The notes beneath the pieces are model-generated. The model was not told where the DNA came from. It saw nothing but the letters and a program-made list of their open reading frames with translations, and made no database searches. From Dichomitus squalens LYAD-421 SS1 (Eukaryota; Basidiomycota; Agaricomycetes; Polyporales; Polyporaceae): 64,000 nt of DNA. The stretch covers positions 798,431 through 862,430 of the forward strand of contig NW_006766885.1 of assembly GCF_000275845.1 (NCBI RefSeq), read 5' to 3'. The position numbers and the translations under genes are program-made. Within the stretch, counting starts at the first letter, position 1; every line of letters starts with the position of its first letter. Shown here in pieces: positions 24,974-36,198 of this stretch.

Positions 24974-26574
24974 TGCCTTCGATATGGCTGAAGGATTCTG
25001 ACTACTCGGCAGCCGAGAAGTTAGAGGAGCAGCTTCCGAACGTGAGTACCGTTCGGCGGTTTATGTTAGCTTTGGTTTTATCAATAACGACATCTTGAGC
25101 AGATCACTGAGGAGCAATGGCAAACAGAGCTGCCTGCCTAAGTGGCCGATAGCCTTCTGGCGAGGGTACAGAATCCGGCTCCGTGCCCACGGTATCTTCC
25201 TGTACGATCTCCGGATAGTGAGCGAGTTTGTACCGTCGGAACAATGGTATCCGCCTCAGTCGACAACACCTTCTCAATTTCCCCTTGCCACTCGGCTGGA
25301 TGTCGTCTCCACCACGCCATTAGCGAGGAGCGTGCGGGTGAGGGTTTGTGACACTGCCTCGTACCGTTGTGTTCACAAGTTCGCGATCTGGCAGTACAGA
25401 TTCGGTTTCGGACAAGACCTCGTTGGCCGTGATGTTTGCATCAAGCTAACGATCTAAGGGTCTGCCGAGCATCAAAATAATCGCTATCTCCTCGAACAGT
25501 TCAGTTCATCCACAAATGCGCCGCTCTCTAACGTTCTTCCTCCTGTGGCGGTCCTTGATTCCCCGTATCATTTCTCTTTCGTAGTGATGCCGATGTGAGT
25601 CCCAGCAATTCCTCTGTACGTCATGGACGCCGACCGTTGTAGATGGAGTAATGCCTTCGTAGTGGGATCATTTGACTCCGTGCGTCTCGTGATAACCTTC
25701 ACCCGGTGTCTTTTGACGGTACGTCCCACTCATTCTCAATTGCATCTGCTTCTGACGCGGCTTTCAGGGGCTGTCATCCTTGCACGACCATCGAATTGCT
25801 CACCGGGTGAGTTTCAATGCCTTCTCATGGTAGCACAAGGCCATTACTCAAAATATTTCAGGACATCCGGGAGGACAACACCTTAGTCAATGGGTACTGC
25901 CCCGAACTGGAAAGATTCGAATCCAAGGCCATTGTCGGAAAGCATTTGCACTCTCCCGATGTGGCCTTCAGCTTCTTCGATTACGACCTTGCCATACAAC
26001 TACCAGGCAACGTGTCAGTAAAGGACTCACGTCGACCAGCTTGGGAAGGCAACCGTGGCTCCCCGCAATTTCATCCACTGCATGACATTTGTTTCGCACA
26101 GCCGGAGTACAATCCGTTCGCATTCGACGTCGCATGCTTAGGCAATATGTTTTTGTACCACTTCACCGTGAGTATCCCTCGACGTTTCCCTGTCCAGGGG
26201 CGTAAGAATGATGATGGTGTATCGGATAGGATGCCATAAAGGTGGTGCCCGAATTGGCACCTCTCTTCGCCAGAATGACAACTCATATCGCCTCCCAGCG
26301 CTTCAACGCCGCTGAGGCTTTGTCCTTCTACAACGAATTCCTGTCTCGATTGCCAGACGACTTGCTTGCGCATCCTCTGACTCTGTCTGCAGGCTTTGAG
26401 CCCTTGTGCAACCCGGATGTCTACTGGTCTCTTCTCTCACCAGAAGATCGTGGGCGGTGGCACGCTTTTCGAGTCCCTCCCAGACCCTGGAGCCATTGGG
26501 TGTTAGGCTGGATAGCGGAGACGGACCTGGGGTGGAAGATCCTGCGAGCTGTGCGTCGGATGTTGAATCTCTAG
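24974..26574 (+). pseudogene. disrupted protein-kinase-like copy K4
   Basis: The start MPSIWLKDSDYSAAEKLEEQL and its intron (from 25041) parallel K3. In the second exon the segment from ATCACTGAGGAG to TTCTGG is 58 nt against 60 nt in K3. This puts ITEEQW and WPIAFWRGYRIRLRAHGIF in different frames, and the first frame ends in TAA. A second lesion follows: after GRDVCIKLTI the codon AGA of K3 is replaced by an in-frame TAA (ATCTAAGGG). Further downstream the frame is well kept: GLSSLHDHRIAHR-DIREDNTLVNGY, SFFDYDLAIQLP, FAFDVACLGNMFLYHFT and the end RRMLNL. The 3' half could still be expressed, but a full-length kinase-like protein cannot be read. Recent inactivation or an assembly error are both possible. 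Confidence 0.75.
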
Positions 26575-28222
26575 TCCATCCTTCTCCTGTGTTTGCTTCG
26601 TACATGGGTTAAATCGTCTCGATTTCTTGGTTTCTGAAATGTATATTCCGTTGGAAGGCGACGCGTGGCCTTCCATCGCATCGAAGGGTCCCGATCCTCG
26701 ATCGTTGTGTTTTCCTGTCGAGGCTGGTATCAGGTGCTAGTCACGATATATTCGCAATGGGATGCGAGTGCGACCACCTTCATCATGGCTCATGATGTCC
26801 TCGTGGACGTATTGGATACTGTCCCAGGGCGAAGGCAGGTGCGTACTTGCATCACGGTAACCATCCATGTAGTGGCGGCGCCATCCAATTCAAGCTGTCC
26901 CACGAAGTAGGTACATATATAGTGCCACATGACCGTGGTGAAGTTGCGCACGGGAAATCGCTTATTAAGGCTTCGGTGACACCTCTATATGGCCCCCTCA
27001 TTCTCGTCTCTCCTACTCTCATCGGCAGCGTCACATAGACGCAGCAAATTCTCGCATGTTCAGAAGGTGTGTTGAGCATGAAGTGTGCGGTTTGCGCTGA
27101 CTCCTCATCAAGACGCGTCAAGGATCAGTCACTGATCACCTCCACTTGCACTGCGATAGCATTACTCGCCACGACAGGTGGTTCGAGTCCCTGGTTGTGG
27201 CGTGCCCATATGCTGACTCCTAGGATGGAGATATGCACCAGCAAGAATACTGCAGTGCATTCCTGACATCGTTTGGAAACTCCAGATCTCCCTTCGAACC
27301 GAAGCACCGCGTGTTGCGCAACAAGGCCTCTTCTTTTGCTCGTCGAGTTGATCGCCTCCGATAGCTCATCGTAGACGATCGACTCTACGAGCGAAGAAAG
27401 CAGTCCAAACCTACAAACCCACCGAACATCATGATGAGCAAGGCCAGGTGCGATGCGACCTTGAGGATCTTCGAACGCTATCAGCCCAGAGGGTGAGAAG
27501 ACAGCGCGACAGTGATCTCAAGGGGGACGTGTGCCACTGTCGGAGGGAGAGGTAGAACATCAAATGGGTTCCTGATTGATAACGTGATACAGACGGAAGT
27601 AGATTCGAAGTCGCGGTCGCCCTGGCGCGGTGCCTGCAGCCTTCTCTCGTCTTATTCGAGATCATCCTTCGCGGGACTTCCGATCTTTTAATCCTGCAAA
27701 GATGCCAACGCTCGGCGAACAATACTCACCGATTCGTGAAGTTGCGTCGCCGACTTCAGGGAAGGACGAGGCTACGACTATCAATTGTAGGAAGTAGGGT
27801 AAGTTACCATGCCTGTCCATAATGTATATGATACAGATGTACTTGTACGGCCTGTTCGATGTTCGACATGAATGACAAGAAATCGAGGACGTATAGACGA
27901 GTGGAATGGCGCGTGCACATGATAAGACCCTAAGGAAGTGAAACAGGGGCTGCGAGACCGTGGTGACGAGCGACTACAAGGGGGGAGCAGGAAGCAACGA
28001 TGCTGACATCACACGACGGATGCTACGAGGACTCGTGCGGGGTCGGGTGTGATGTACGTCGCGTCTGCATCTATGACGAGCGATGACGACTTGGGCGGTA
28101 GGTTGTGCAGAAATCGACGAGAGTACTTCCGAAACCTTAAGTGATGCGCAACAGCACCGTTAGCTAGGCATTTCGTGTGGAAGCAATATAGCGTACCCAT
28201 GCATGAGTCGGAAGAGCCACCG
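26575..28222. other. intergenic region with an orphan family motif and a possible gene remnant
   Basis: This is 1.6 kb between K4 and the PP2C stop. It holds an isolated copy of the shared upstream motif at 26926. On the minus strand at 27,510-27,570 is a coding-like stretch reading DVLPLPPTVAHVPLEITVAL. Another stretch on the same strand (about 27,730-27,800, PYFLQLIVVASSFPEVGD) ends at a splice-like GTGAGT. No complete gene can be assembled from these pieces, and no family is recognised. Confidence 0.35.
26926..26946 (+). promoter_or_regulatory. shared upstream motif, orphan copy
   Basis: CATGACCGTGGTGAAGTTG appears again, followed by GGAAATCGCT and CGGTGACA as in the K5 copy, but no kinase-like coding sequence follows. 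It suggests either a deleted K1/K5-type gene or an element that spread separately from the coding region. Confidence 0.5.
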
Positions 28223-29626
28223 TCAATCCGCACGGACGCTCTCAGGGGGGTCTCGGAACCGGACGACGAGGACAGTCACGTTGTCCGTCGAGTAGTTCTT
28301 GTAAGCGTGATCAAGCAGCTCCTCCGCCGCTTGCCGCGGATCTGCAATCGCGCGCACGAGGTTGACGGCCCCCTGGTCGTTCACCACGTCCCACAACTAG
28401 AGGGGGCAGATCAGTACACATGCAGACAGCATGACGGAGGAAGCGGACTGACGCCATCACATGCCAAGATCAGGAACTCGTCCTGCTCGCTAAGCTCCGT
28501 CTCAGTGGTGTACGGAGAGCCAACCACGAACTCCTTCATCGATGAGTCTCCGAGACTGCGCGTAACGTTGAGTACGCCATTGACACGCCCACTCATAACG
28601 AAACCACCGGCGTCGGTGATGCGCTTCGCCTCCTGCTTGTCCGATCCCTTGTGGTCGTACGTCAACCGTACTGCCTTGCCCGCGCGACAGAGCACTCCAC
28701 GAGCGTCGCCCGCATTCGCGCAATACAGCACCCGCCGTAGGTTCTCCGGAGGCATGACGATCTTCTCCTGAACAGGCGACGGGCTGTTCGGCGAGTCTGG
28801 GTGACCCGGGGCGGAGGTAGAAGAGGTAGAGCGACGATGATGAGCGACGCCACCCAAGCTCTTGATAGCATGCAGGAGCTTACTTGTCGTGCCCTTCGAC
28901 TTCGAGTCCTTGTCGCTACTGCTGGGCCCGTGGACATTATCATTAGGGTGGGAGTCGGTATCGTCGTCTGGGGTTTCGTCTCGATCGTGGTCCACCAAAG
29001 CCGTTGGGTCGGCCGCTGATGCGGGGAGCGGCGGAGCGACGAGGTCAAAGTCGGGCGGAAGGAAAGCCTGGCTACCGTTCTCATCCTCGAGTCGGAGGAA
29101 CGCGGTCACAACCGTACAGCCGGAGTGCATCTTCCCATCCGACTCCTCCGACAACCTCGAGAGGTTCATGTCGACGTTGTGGAACGTCTGGTTGAGCACA
29201 TCGGGGATGGTCGCAGACCTGTCTCTCCGCAGCGCGTGCAAGAGGCACTAAGGAGCAGAGTAGACGAGTGGGCGGTTGTGGAGTAGAAAAGGGAGTGAGA
29301 ATGCCGTACCAGAGCAAAGTTCTGCCCGCACCATTGTGCGGCCTGCTTCCCTGCGTGACCATCGAAAATCGCAAAGAACCCTTGACCGCGGACTCCGCCG
29401 AAGGGAACGACGATAGAATGTGCATCTTCCATGGAACGCCGGGGTCCCTTGGAATCGGTTACAGCACACTTGAAGGACAGACGCGGCGAAAGTGCTGCAT
29501 CGTCGGAGACCCTGGATATGATGCTTGTGTGAGATGGCTGCGCACGGCATGTTGGATGTAAACTCACTGGGATGAGGCCTGGGCTAGCGGAGCGAGATCG
29601 CCACAATCAGACCACAGTCGGAACAT
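28223..29626 (-). CDS. PP2C-type protein serine/threonine phosphatase
   Basis: This is an Mg/Mn-dependent phosphatase. The start MFRLWSDCGDLAPLAQ (ATG 29626) splices to VSDDAALSPRLSFKCAVTD. Family motifs are present in order: GPRRSMEDAHSI, GFFAIFDGHAGKQAAQW, MHSGCTVVTAFL, LYCANAGDARGVLCRAG, LTYDHKGSDKQEAKRI, LNVTRSLGD, DEFLILACDG spliced to LWDVVNDQ, and DNVTVLVVRF near the end. The stop is at 28223-28225. The metal-binding Asp residues of the ED, DGH, DG and DN motifs are all kept. A hydrophilic Ser/Asp-rich insertion of about 90 residues lies between the third and fourth motifs (about 28,750-29,050), longer than in yeast Ptc proteins. It lies inside the kinase-like duplication area but is itself a normal conserved gene. 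Confidence 0.9.
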
Positions 29627-31415
29627 TGCTCATATTTTGGTAGAACTCACAGGATCCAGCCGCTGAAGCCATGTATTTATGATAAGAAGAAGTGAAGCAG
29701 GTAGTAGGTGAATGAATGGGTGGCTGAGAGGAGGCAGTTGCGGGGGGCGGAGGCACGGAAGGTCGTTAGAGTGATTGGAGCGGACTCGGCATTACCCACG
29801 GCGGTCGCCTGCCTTGTCTCATAATGGGCGCCTAACTCCATCGTCATCGCTCGGCACCAGGGTTAGGGTCCAGACACAATTATGCGGAACGTGCCCGTTT
29901 GAACGTCTCAGGAATGACATCTGGAGGAAGGAGGCAACCCAGGTCATCAGGTCTAGATCCCTCCTGCGTTGAGGAGTTAGGTTCGGAAGGACCTACACAT
30001 ATAGTATTCACGGGCCTCGAACGACGAAGGTAGACGAAGTAAGTAGCCGGACTACGTCCGGTGATTGCCATAGACTCGTATAATGACGCAACCTGGACGC
30101 AACTCCAGCAGAAGGCCCCTCTCTCGGCATGGTCAGGTGAGCCGAGACATGCACCTTGGGACGCTTGTAGATATATGTACAAATCGCAGCCCGCTACGAG
30201 AACGTGGCTCGAGAGCAACCTCGATTGAGGCAATGTATGCTGAAGAAGCAAGCAGAGCGGGCGCTGTGATTTCCTGCATGCGCGTGTATTACTTCGAAGA
30301 CCGCGACGATCCCTCCGTCAGGTAAAAGAATGCCTTACATGGGATGTGAGTTGGCGAGATGAGTAGGGGAGGGGTGCCTCAGGTGCACTCGAAGTACCCA
30401 ACGAATAACATGCAATCGGATGGGGGGTCACTTCAACCTGCCCGTTTGCGAAGAGATCATACAGGTTAGTTGGAGTCGGAGAGGAGTTGGAGAGGAGAGA
30501 ACCAGGGCACTCTCTGGGTGTGAAAATGTGTCGACGAACTCTTCGGTCGTTCCACGGCATGGGGCGGGTGTCTGCGGCTAAGTTGATTGAAAGACTCGTT
30601 CTCCTTGATAACCTCCGGAGCCTACGTCGCTGGCAAGGACGATCCTGACTAGCTTGTACCTGTCGCTCGAGCACAATGCGCGATGCACAGGCGCACTAGC
30701 CATCTGCAGATACGCAAGAATGGAGAAGCAGATGCTCACGGGTCTTCCAATGCCACTCAGGGAGCTCGTCCCCGAACTACTGGTCGCTATTCGCCTTAGA
30801 GCTTGACGTACTCCTGGCTGTTTCTAAGTCGAAGGGGGAATGTCGATAGAGAAGCTTCCGCGCTAATTCTACTCTGCAAAGTCCGGGCAAACGACCTACT
30901 AGGGGTGTAGATGACCGTGCACTAGTTGTATTGTACTCACGGCGACATGTGGATGCAACAAGTCCGACATTTATCTTCTAGCAGCACGGACGTGCCAGTG
31001 TGTTCTCCTTGCCGACTCACAGATACGATCAAACGATGCACGAACGAGGTTAACGGTCATTTGAATGGCCGATGGCGAGAAGATTGAGATTAGGATCATC
31101 AAAGCACGCGGCCGGGGGCGCTCGGACGTCATGCGAACGCGATGTGCCTGCTGCACTGCATGTGTCTGCAACATGAGCCCCGTCTGCTGCAGACATCACT
31201 GCAGTCTGCCGCCGCTATACAAATTCAGGCCTTTGGCCGCCGCCATTCTGTAACCGTTGACTCTGACCTTACCCCTGACACATACAACGACACGACCCTA
31301 TACGACTAGTCTCTGCTGACCTCGAGATCTTCAACTGCTCGTCTCGCACTACGATCAAGCAACCTGTGTACGACCCCTAAATTATCCATTGCAAGTGTAG
31401 GACGCAACGGTCTCC
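29627..31415. other. intergenic region between divergent genes
   Basis: About 1.8 kb separates the PP2C (-) and PNS1 (+) start codons. Only short, mutually overlapping frames occur. The last 150 nt upstream of 31416 are pyrimidine-rich, as expected for a 5' UTR. No RNA gene was recognised. Confidence 0.45.
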
Positions 31416-33989
31416 ATGTCTTTCTCCCCAAACCCATACAAGCCTATCGGCACTCCTGCTCCTGGACCTGCCCCTTACTATGCTGAGAACCCATACGCCC
31501 CGCCACAGCCCGGACAGTATGGTTACGGACACGGCCAGGGCCCTAACCAGGGATATAGCGGAGACACCAAATCGCCTTACGAGGGCGAAAGGTTCAAGCC
31601 GAAGAAGAGGATCAACGATCCCATCTTCCTCATTCTCTTCATCGCCCAGGTGAGCAGTGGTTCATTGTCAGCTTGAGACTGACTCATTGACTGATATCGC
31701 GTCGAACGGGTTAGCTGGTCGGATTCGTCGTCATCTCGGTCGTCACAGTGTCAAAGTTTGGAAATGCTGGGGGGCTCGGTGGAGGTGTCGGATCGGACAA
31801 CACAGGGAAGAGTGTCACCTTGAACTAGTGCGTACTTGCCCATCCTTCCAGTCCGTGGCGGCCCATGACCCGACCCTGTCGCTCGCAGCCATACCGTCAT
31901 CCTGCTCCTGTTTGTAACAGGAGCAGCTATAATTTTGTCCGCAATATACCTCATCCTGACACGCGCATTTACGAGAGCAATCATGCACATAACATTGATC
32001 TTGTCCATCCTACTGAACATGTGCGTCCCAATAAACCCACCCTCGTCCTGGCCGGCTCTGACCTGTGCCTTCTAGTGGAATCTGCGTATATTACTGGATT
32101 ACCAAGTACTACTGTATGCCATTCGCCCAACCAGACAGCGGCGACACTGACGCTCCGTCTATTCTAGCGGGAGCAATCATCTTCACTGTCATCGCACTAT
32201 TCTCTGTCTTGTCGTACTGGGGATACCGCTCGCGGATCCCACTGGCCTCCCTGCTCCTTCAGGTCGTCATGGACGTGACCAAGCACCATCCGAGCGTGTA
32301 CTTCGTGGCATTCACATCGCTCATCTTGCAAGCTGCGCTTAGTGTGTGAGTGAAGCCTGCCCCGTTCTAGCACGTCTCCTCGCGGCTAATCCTCATGCGA
32401 ATAAAGGTGGTACACCTTCACAGTCATTGCGACGTAAGCGCATCTAAATGCACCGCTCTTCGCTCCATCTAACGTCAGTTCCACAGCTATGTCCGATACA
32501 CCCCTGGTAGCCCGAGTGTGTATCATGACAGCCCCTTGCGGCTTGATCCCGACTGACGCGCATCCGTACAGCCTGCGATTTCGGCCAGTCGTGCTCCACA
32601 GCCAAGGTCATCGGCTTCATCATCTTCGAAACCTTCTCCTTCCTTTGGACATCCCAGGTGATTGGCAACGTCGCGCTAGCGACGCTCGCCGGCGGGCCCT
32701 TCGGCAGTAAGAGCTGATGCTCCTTCTACGCTCTATCTGGATCTTACATTCCCCACCCAGGCTGGTACTATTTCGGTCCTCGCGATGCCGGGCTGATGGT
32801 CAGGAATCCTCTCACTCACGTCAAAGAAGCGATAAACTGAGCATAGCATCCGCCAGCCCAAGCACCCCACGCTCTCGGCCTTCGTCCGCGCGTCGACCCT
32901 CTCGCTCGGCTCGATCGCTTTCGGATCTTTGATCGTCACCCTCCTCGAGCTCGTCAAGATGGTCTTGAATGCGGCAAAAAACAGTGCCAACGCGGACGGT
33001 CACCGTGCGTGTCTTCCATCTGTCGTCTGCTACTGTGCTTATCGTGGCTACGAACATGGGCGCTGACGCTGCGACCTAATCTCTCCAGCCGTCGAAGCTT
33101 GCCTGGCGCTGTGCGCGGAGTGCTTCATCGGATGCATCGAAAGTGCCGTCGAGTACTTCAACCGGTGCGATTGCTCGCTTCTCATCCTCTCTGCTCGACG
33201 CCGCTGACTACATCTTCCCATCGTGGTAGCTATGCGTACATCGAGATCGGTGAGTGATATGACAGACGTGATAATATATCTGCTCATCATGATCACAGCG
33301 CTGTACGGCAAACCCTACATCCAGGCGGCGAAGGATACCTGGCGGCTGTTCAAGGACCGTGGCATTGATGCTCTCGTCAATGACTCTCTCGTCGGCATGA
33401 GTAAGAAGCCATTCTGTACTGTGATCCTTGATCTGACGAGTTCGCGATAGCTCTCACCTGGGGCGCGTACGTGACAGGCCTACTCTGCTCCCTATTCGGG
33501 TACCTCTACCTACGTTGTAAGTGTCTGAGAAAGAGTACGTCAAAACGCGCTAGCTGAGGTTGCTTTTCTTATAGACACACATCCAAGCTACAACGCGGAC
33601 GGGCAATATACGGCTCCCGTCCTTCTGTTCGCCTTCCTCATCGGACTACAGAGCTGTAAGTTGCTCGGACCGCTTTAGTCAAGGTCACACAGAACATTGA
33701 CATTGATTCTGAACAGCGCTGACGCTGATGTCTGCCATTGAGGCCGGTGTTTCCACGATGTACGCCCTGTCCTGCCCTCCTCCATGCGCTTCCGAACTGA
33801 TGGCTGGGCACCTACACAGCTTCGTTGGCCTTGGGGAAGACCCACAAGTTCTTGCCATTCGCGCACCTGAGCTGTTCGCTGTACGTCTTTGCACGGTCGC
33901 TGGTCTACTATGAGTACTCATACGAGACTGCTTTCTAGTTGATTGCACAGACGTACCCGCAGGTTGTCCAGGGAGTACCACGAGTGTAG
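31416..33989 (+). CDS. PNS1: choline-transporter-like protein PNS1 (CTL family)
   Basis: This is a plasma-membrane protein of the CTL/SLC44 family. The yeast homologue is Pns1, and its substrate is not firmly established. The N-terminal tail is cytosolic, Pro/Gly/Tyr-rich (YAPPQPGQYGYGHGQG) and ends in a basic KPKKRINDP before the first helix, PIFLILFIAQ. About ten hydrophobic segments follow in many short exons, including LVGFVVISVVTVS, VILLLFVTGAAIILSAIYLI, AGAIIFTVIALFSVLSYWGY, VIGFIIFETFSFLWTSQVI and PVLLFAFLIGLQS. The family-typical loop GPFGSWYYFGP precedes STLSLGSIAFGSLIVTLLEL and the Cys-rich ECFIGCIESAVEYFNRYAYI. The conserved C-terminal region LWxxYLYLRYTHPSYN-like and the tail YPQVVQGVPRV end at TAG 33987-33989. 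Confidence 0.9.
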
Positions 33990-34711
33990 GTGTCAGGTTA
34001 TGGGATTAAAATGGGATCGTGGCCTTTGCTCGCTCTTTGTTGACTTTGTCGTGTGTGCATATAATCATGAGAGACATACTCCAATGCCGAGGATAGACTT
34101 GCTGCGGAGGCGAGTCGGACTATAGTGAGAGACAACAATAGGCACAGAAAGTCGAGGACGAATGTGTGACGCATCGGTGCCTGCAATCCAGCCTAGCTCC
34201 ATATCTTTCTCTTGTGGAGCAGGAATCCTTCAGCTGGTGAGATCTGCAAGTGTGTCAAAGCTAACCCCGTCTCGGTCCGCCTGGGTTTCGCGTGCTTCAC
34301 CGGGGGCATTGAACTATTGGACAACGTGTCCCATCGTAGAGGGATCGTGACCTGAGCCACGTTAAGACAGTGACCATATATCTCCGTGTCCCCACCTTCA
34401 TCTCACGCCAGCCGCACCCTGCACAACACCCGTGCCTGTCATCTTTCAATCAAGATCTTGTGCTGGCCATAGAGCAATCCGCCACAAACACGATTCCTAA
34501 TGTTTGGACGTTCGGTACAAGCGGTTTGTGATTGATAAACGTCAACATCAATTGAACACATTTCGCAGACAACATACAGACGAGACAAACGAGAATAGCA
34601 CAGTAGTACTGGCGTTGACTAGGGAGTACAAAAGCATCAGACCAAGATCTTCATCTGATTCTAGTGCCGCGGCCAGCGACACAAAGAGAGGCTGGCAACG
34701 CGCGCCAGGTT
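33990..34711. other. convergent spacer
   Basis: These 720 nt lie tail-to-tail between PNS1 (+) and gene B (-). No recognisable coding sequence was found; short frames on the plus strand have no splice context. Confidence 0.45.
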
Positions 34712-35782
34712 TCAGGCGGCATCGAAGTCGACCACCCGGGTTTGGAGGTTCGCTGCATTTTGCATAGCGTTGTACGCAGCTATCTCCTGCTGGGTCGCAA
34801 TGCGGAAATAATGGGCTTCCTTCCCAACACTGCAGCGTTCCTCCCTGATGCACTGCTTGCGATACTTGGCCTTCAAGATATAGCAGGTCCTCGTTACACC
34901 AGTCGCTGACTGTACCTCCGTCCTCGCATATTCCTCGCCGCCCTGGAACATATACTGTTAGCCTTTGCGAGCATGTGGTCAAGTTTCTATGTACGCACCG
35001 CACGACTGGTGATACTGACGACACAACAACGGGTGCCGCTACGGACTGGAATCTGAATCCTTGCTCCGTCTACCTTGAAGTTCAGCGTCTCTCTCAGGTA
35101 CACCTGACGCAAAGGCAAACTGCGTGTCACTTGATGTCAATGCGTACAATCACCTTGTGTGACTCACCAATTGGTTCACCCCGTATCGCTGATGGGAAGG
35201 CTGTCCGCCCTTCTCATAGGAAAGCTGATCGTGACGGACTGGGTTGACCTGAGAGGGAGAGGAAAGGGAGGCCTCTTCCCATTTGACAGTCGCCATCTTG
35301 AAGCGGTACACAGTGTCATAGTCGGCCCTCTGCCATTCATTGGATTGGCCGGGTCTCTGGATAGAGTATGTCATTAGTTCCCCGGTGCATCCCGAATATA
35401 GATTGTTGAGAGGACCTACCGCCGTTGGACTCTGAACCTGGTGTTCGACGTGCGTGATCTGCACAACGTGCTGGCCGCGGAACTCGCGGTTGACATAATG
35501 CTCCAACCACACAAGTTGCCCGACCTGAGCTGCCACATTAGCAGTTGAACACGGACCATGTGGGAGGATACGCACGCTGAAAGAGAGCTGTGGAACGGGT
35601 GTAACAACACTTTCGCGTCCTTGAGTGGGCACAGCGCCGGACTGTGCGCCGTCACGAGCGAGATTTCCCTGCTGACGGTTGTTGCCTCCAGGAACGCGTG
35701 TGTTTCCGGAGGAGGAATGGTGGCGGCCTTGGCCTTGGTTTGGCAGCTGAGAGCGGTGAGGATGCATGGTAAGCACAGACAC
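34712..35782 (-). CDS. unrecognised companion protein, gene B
   Basis: This is a homologue of gene A with the same exon order; the family is not recognised. The N-terminus (MSVLTMHPHRSQLPNQGQGR, with an alternative Met five codons in) is longer than in A and rich in Gln, Asn and Gly. After a first intron (donor GTATCC following LSFSV) come QLVWLEHYVNREF and HVVQITHVEHQV, then an exon with TVYRFKMATVKW, an exon with VYLRETLNFKVDG and CCVVSITSRA, and a last exon with MFQGGEEYARTEVQ, RTCYILKAKYRKQC and a C-terminal LQTRVVDFDAA. Positions matching gene A are VVQI-x2-V, YRF plus Trp, VYL-x-E, and the paired Cys region. No membrane span is seen. It lies 416 nt downstream of K5 in the same direction. 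Confidence 0.65.
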
Positions 35783-36198
35783 GGGCAGTAAAGCGTGTCG
35801 GCACGATAGAGGGTCTGGTCAATGAAGAGGGTTTCGGGCATGGCTCGCTCTTATATATGACGGCTCGCCCGGTAGTCATTGAGAGTTGGGCATGGCACTG
35901 CACAATCGTCAGCCTGGGCGATGTGAGAGTTTCAGGATGGGTTATGTGGAGTCATTTGGAACAAAGGGGTAATATCATACCAAGAGATAGGACGATCGAA
36001 CTGAGTTCCATGTAGGGGCCAATATCATCAAATTTTCTGGGCGCAGATCTACAACATCCGCATGAGGATAGATGGGAACGGCACGGAACTGTAACATACA
36101 CGTGTATATGTGGGTCAGAAGAGTGCCACCGCCAGAGTGAACATAGGCTGGGTTCCGGCGTATGATTTCGCCTGGCGAGTGATAAGCAGAGAGAGGAT

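Noticed and set aside
27160..27210. Possible tRNA (GGTTCGAGTCCC word)
   Set aside because: The flanking bases do not form T, anticodon or acceptor stems. The same holds for similar words at about 38,940, 47,470 and 54,430.
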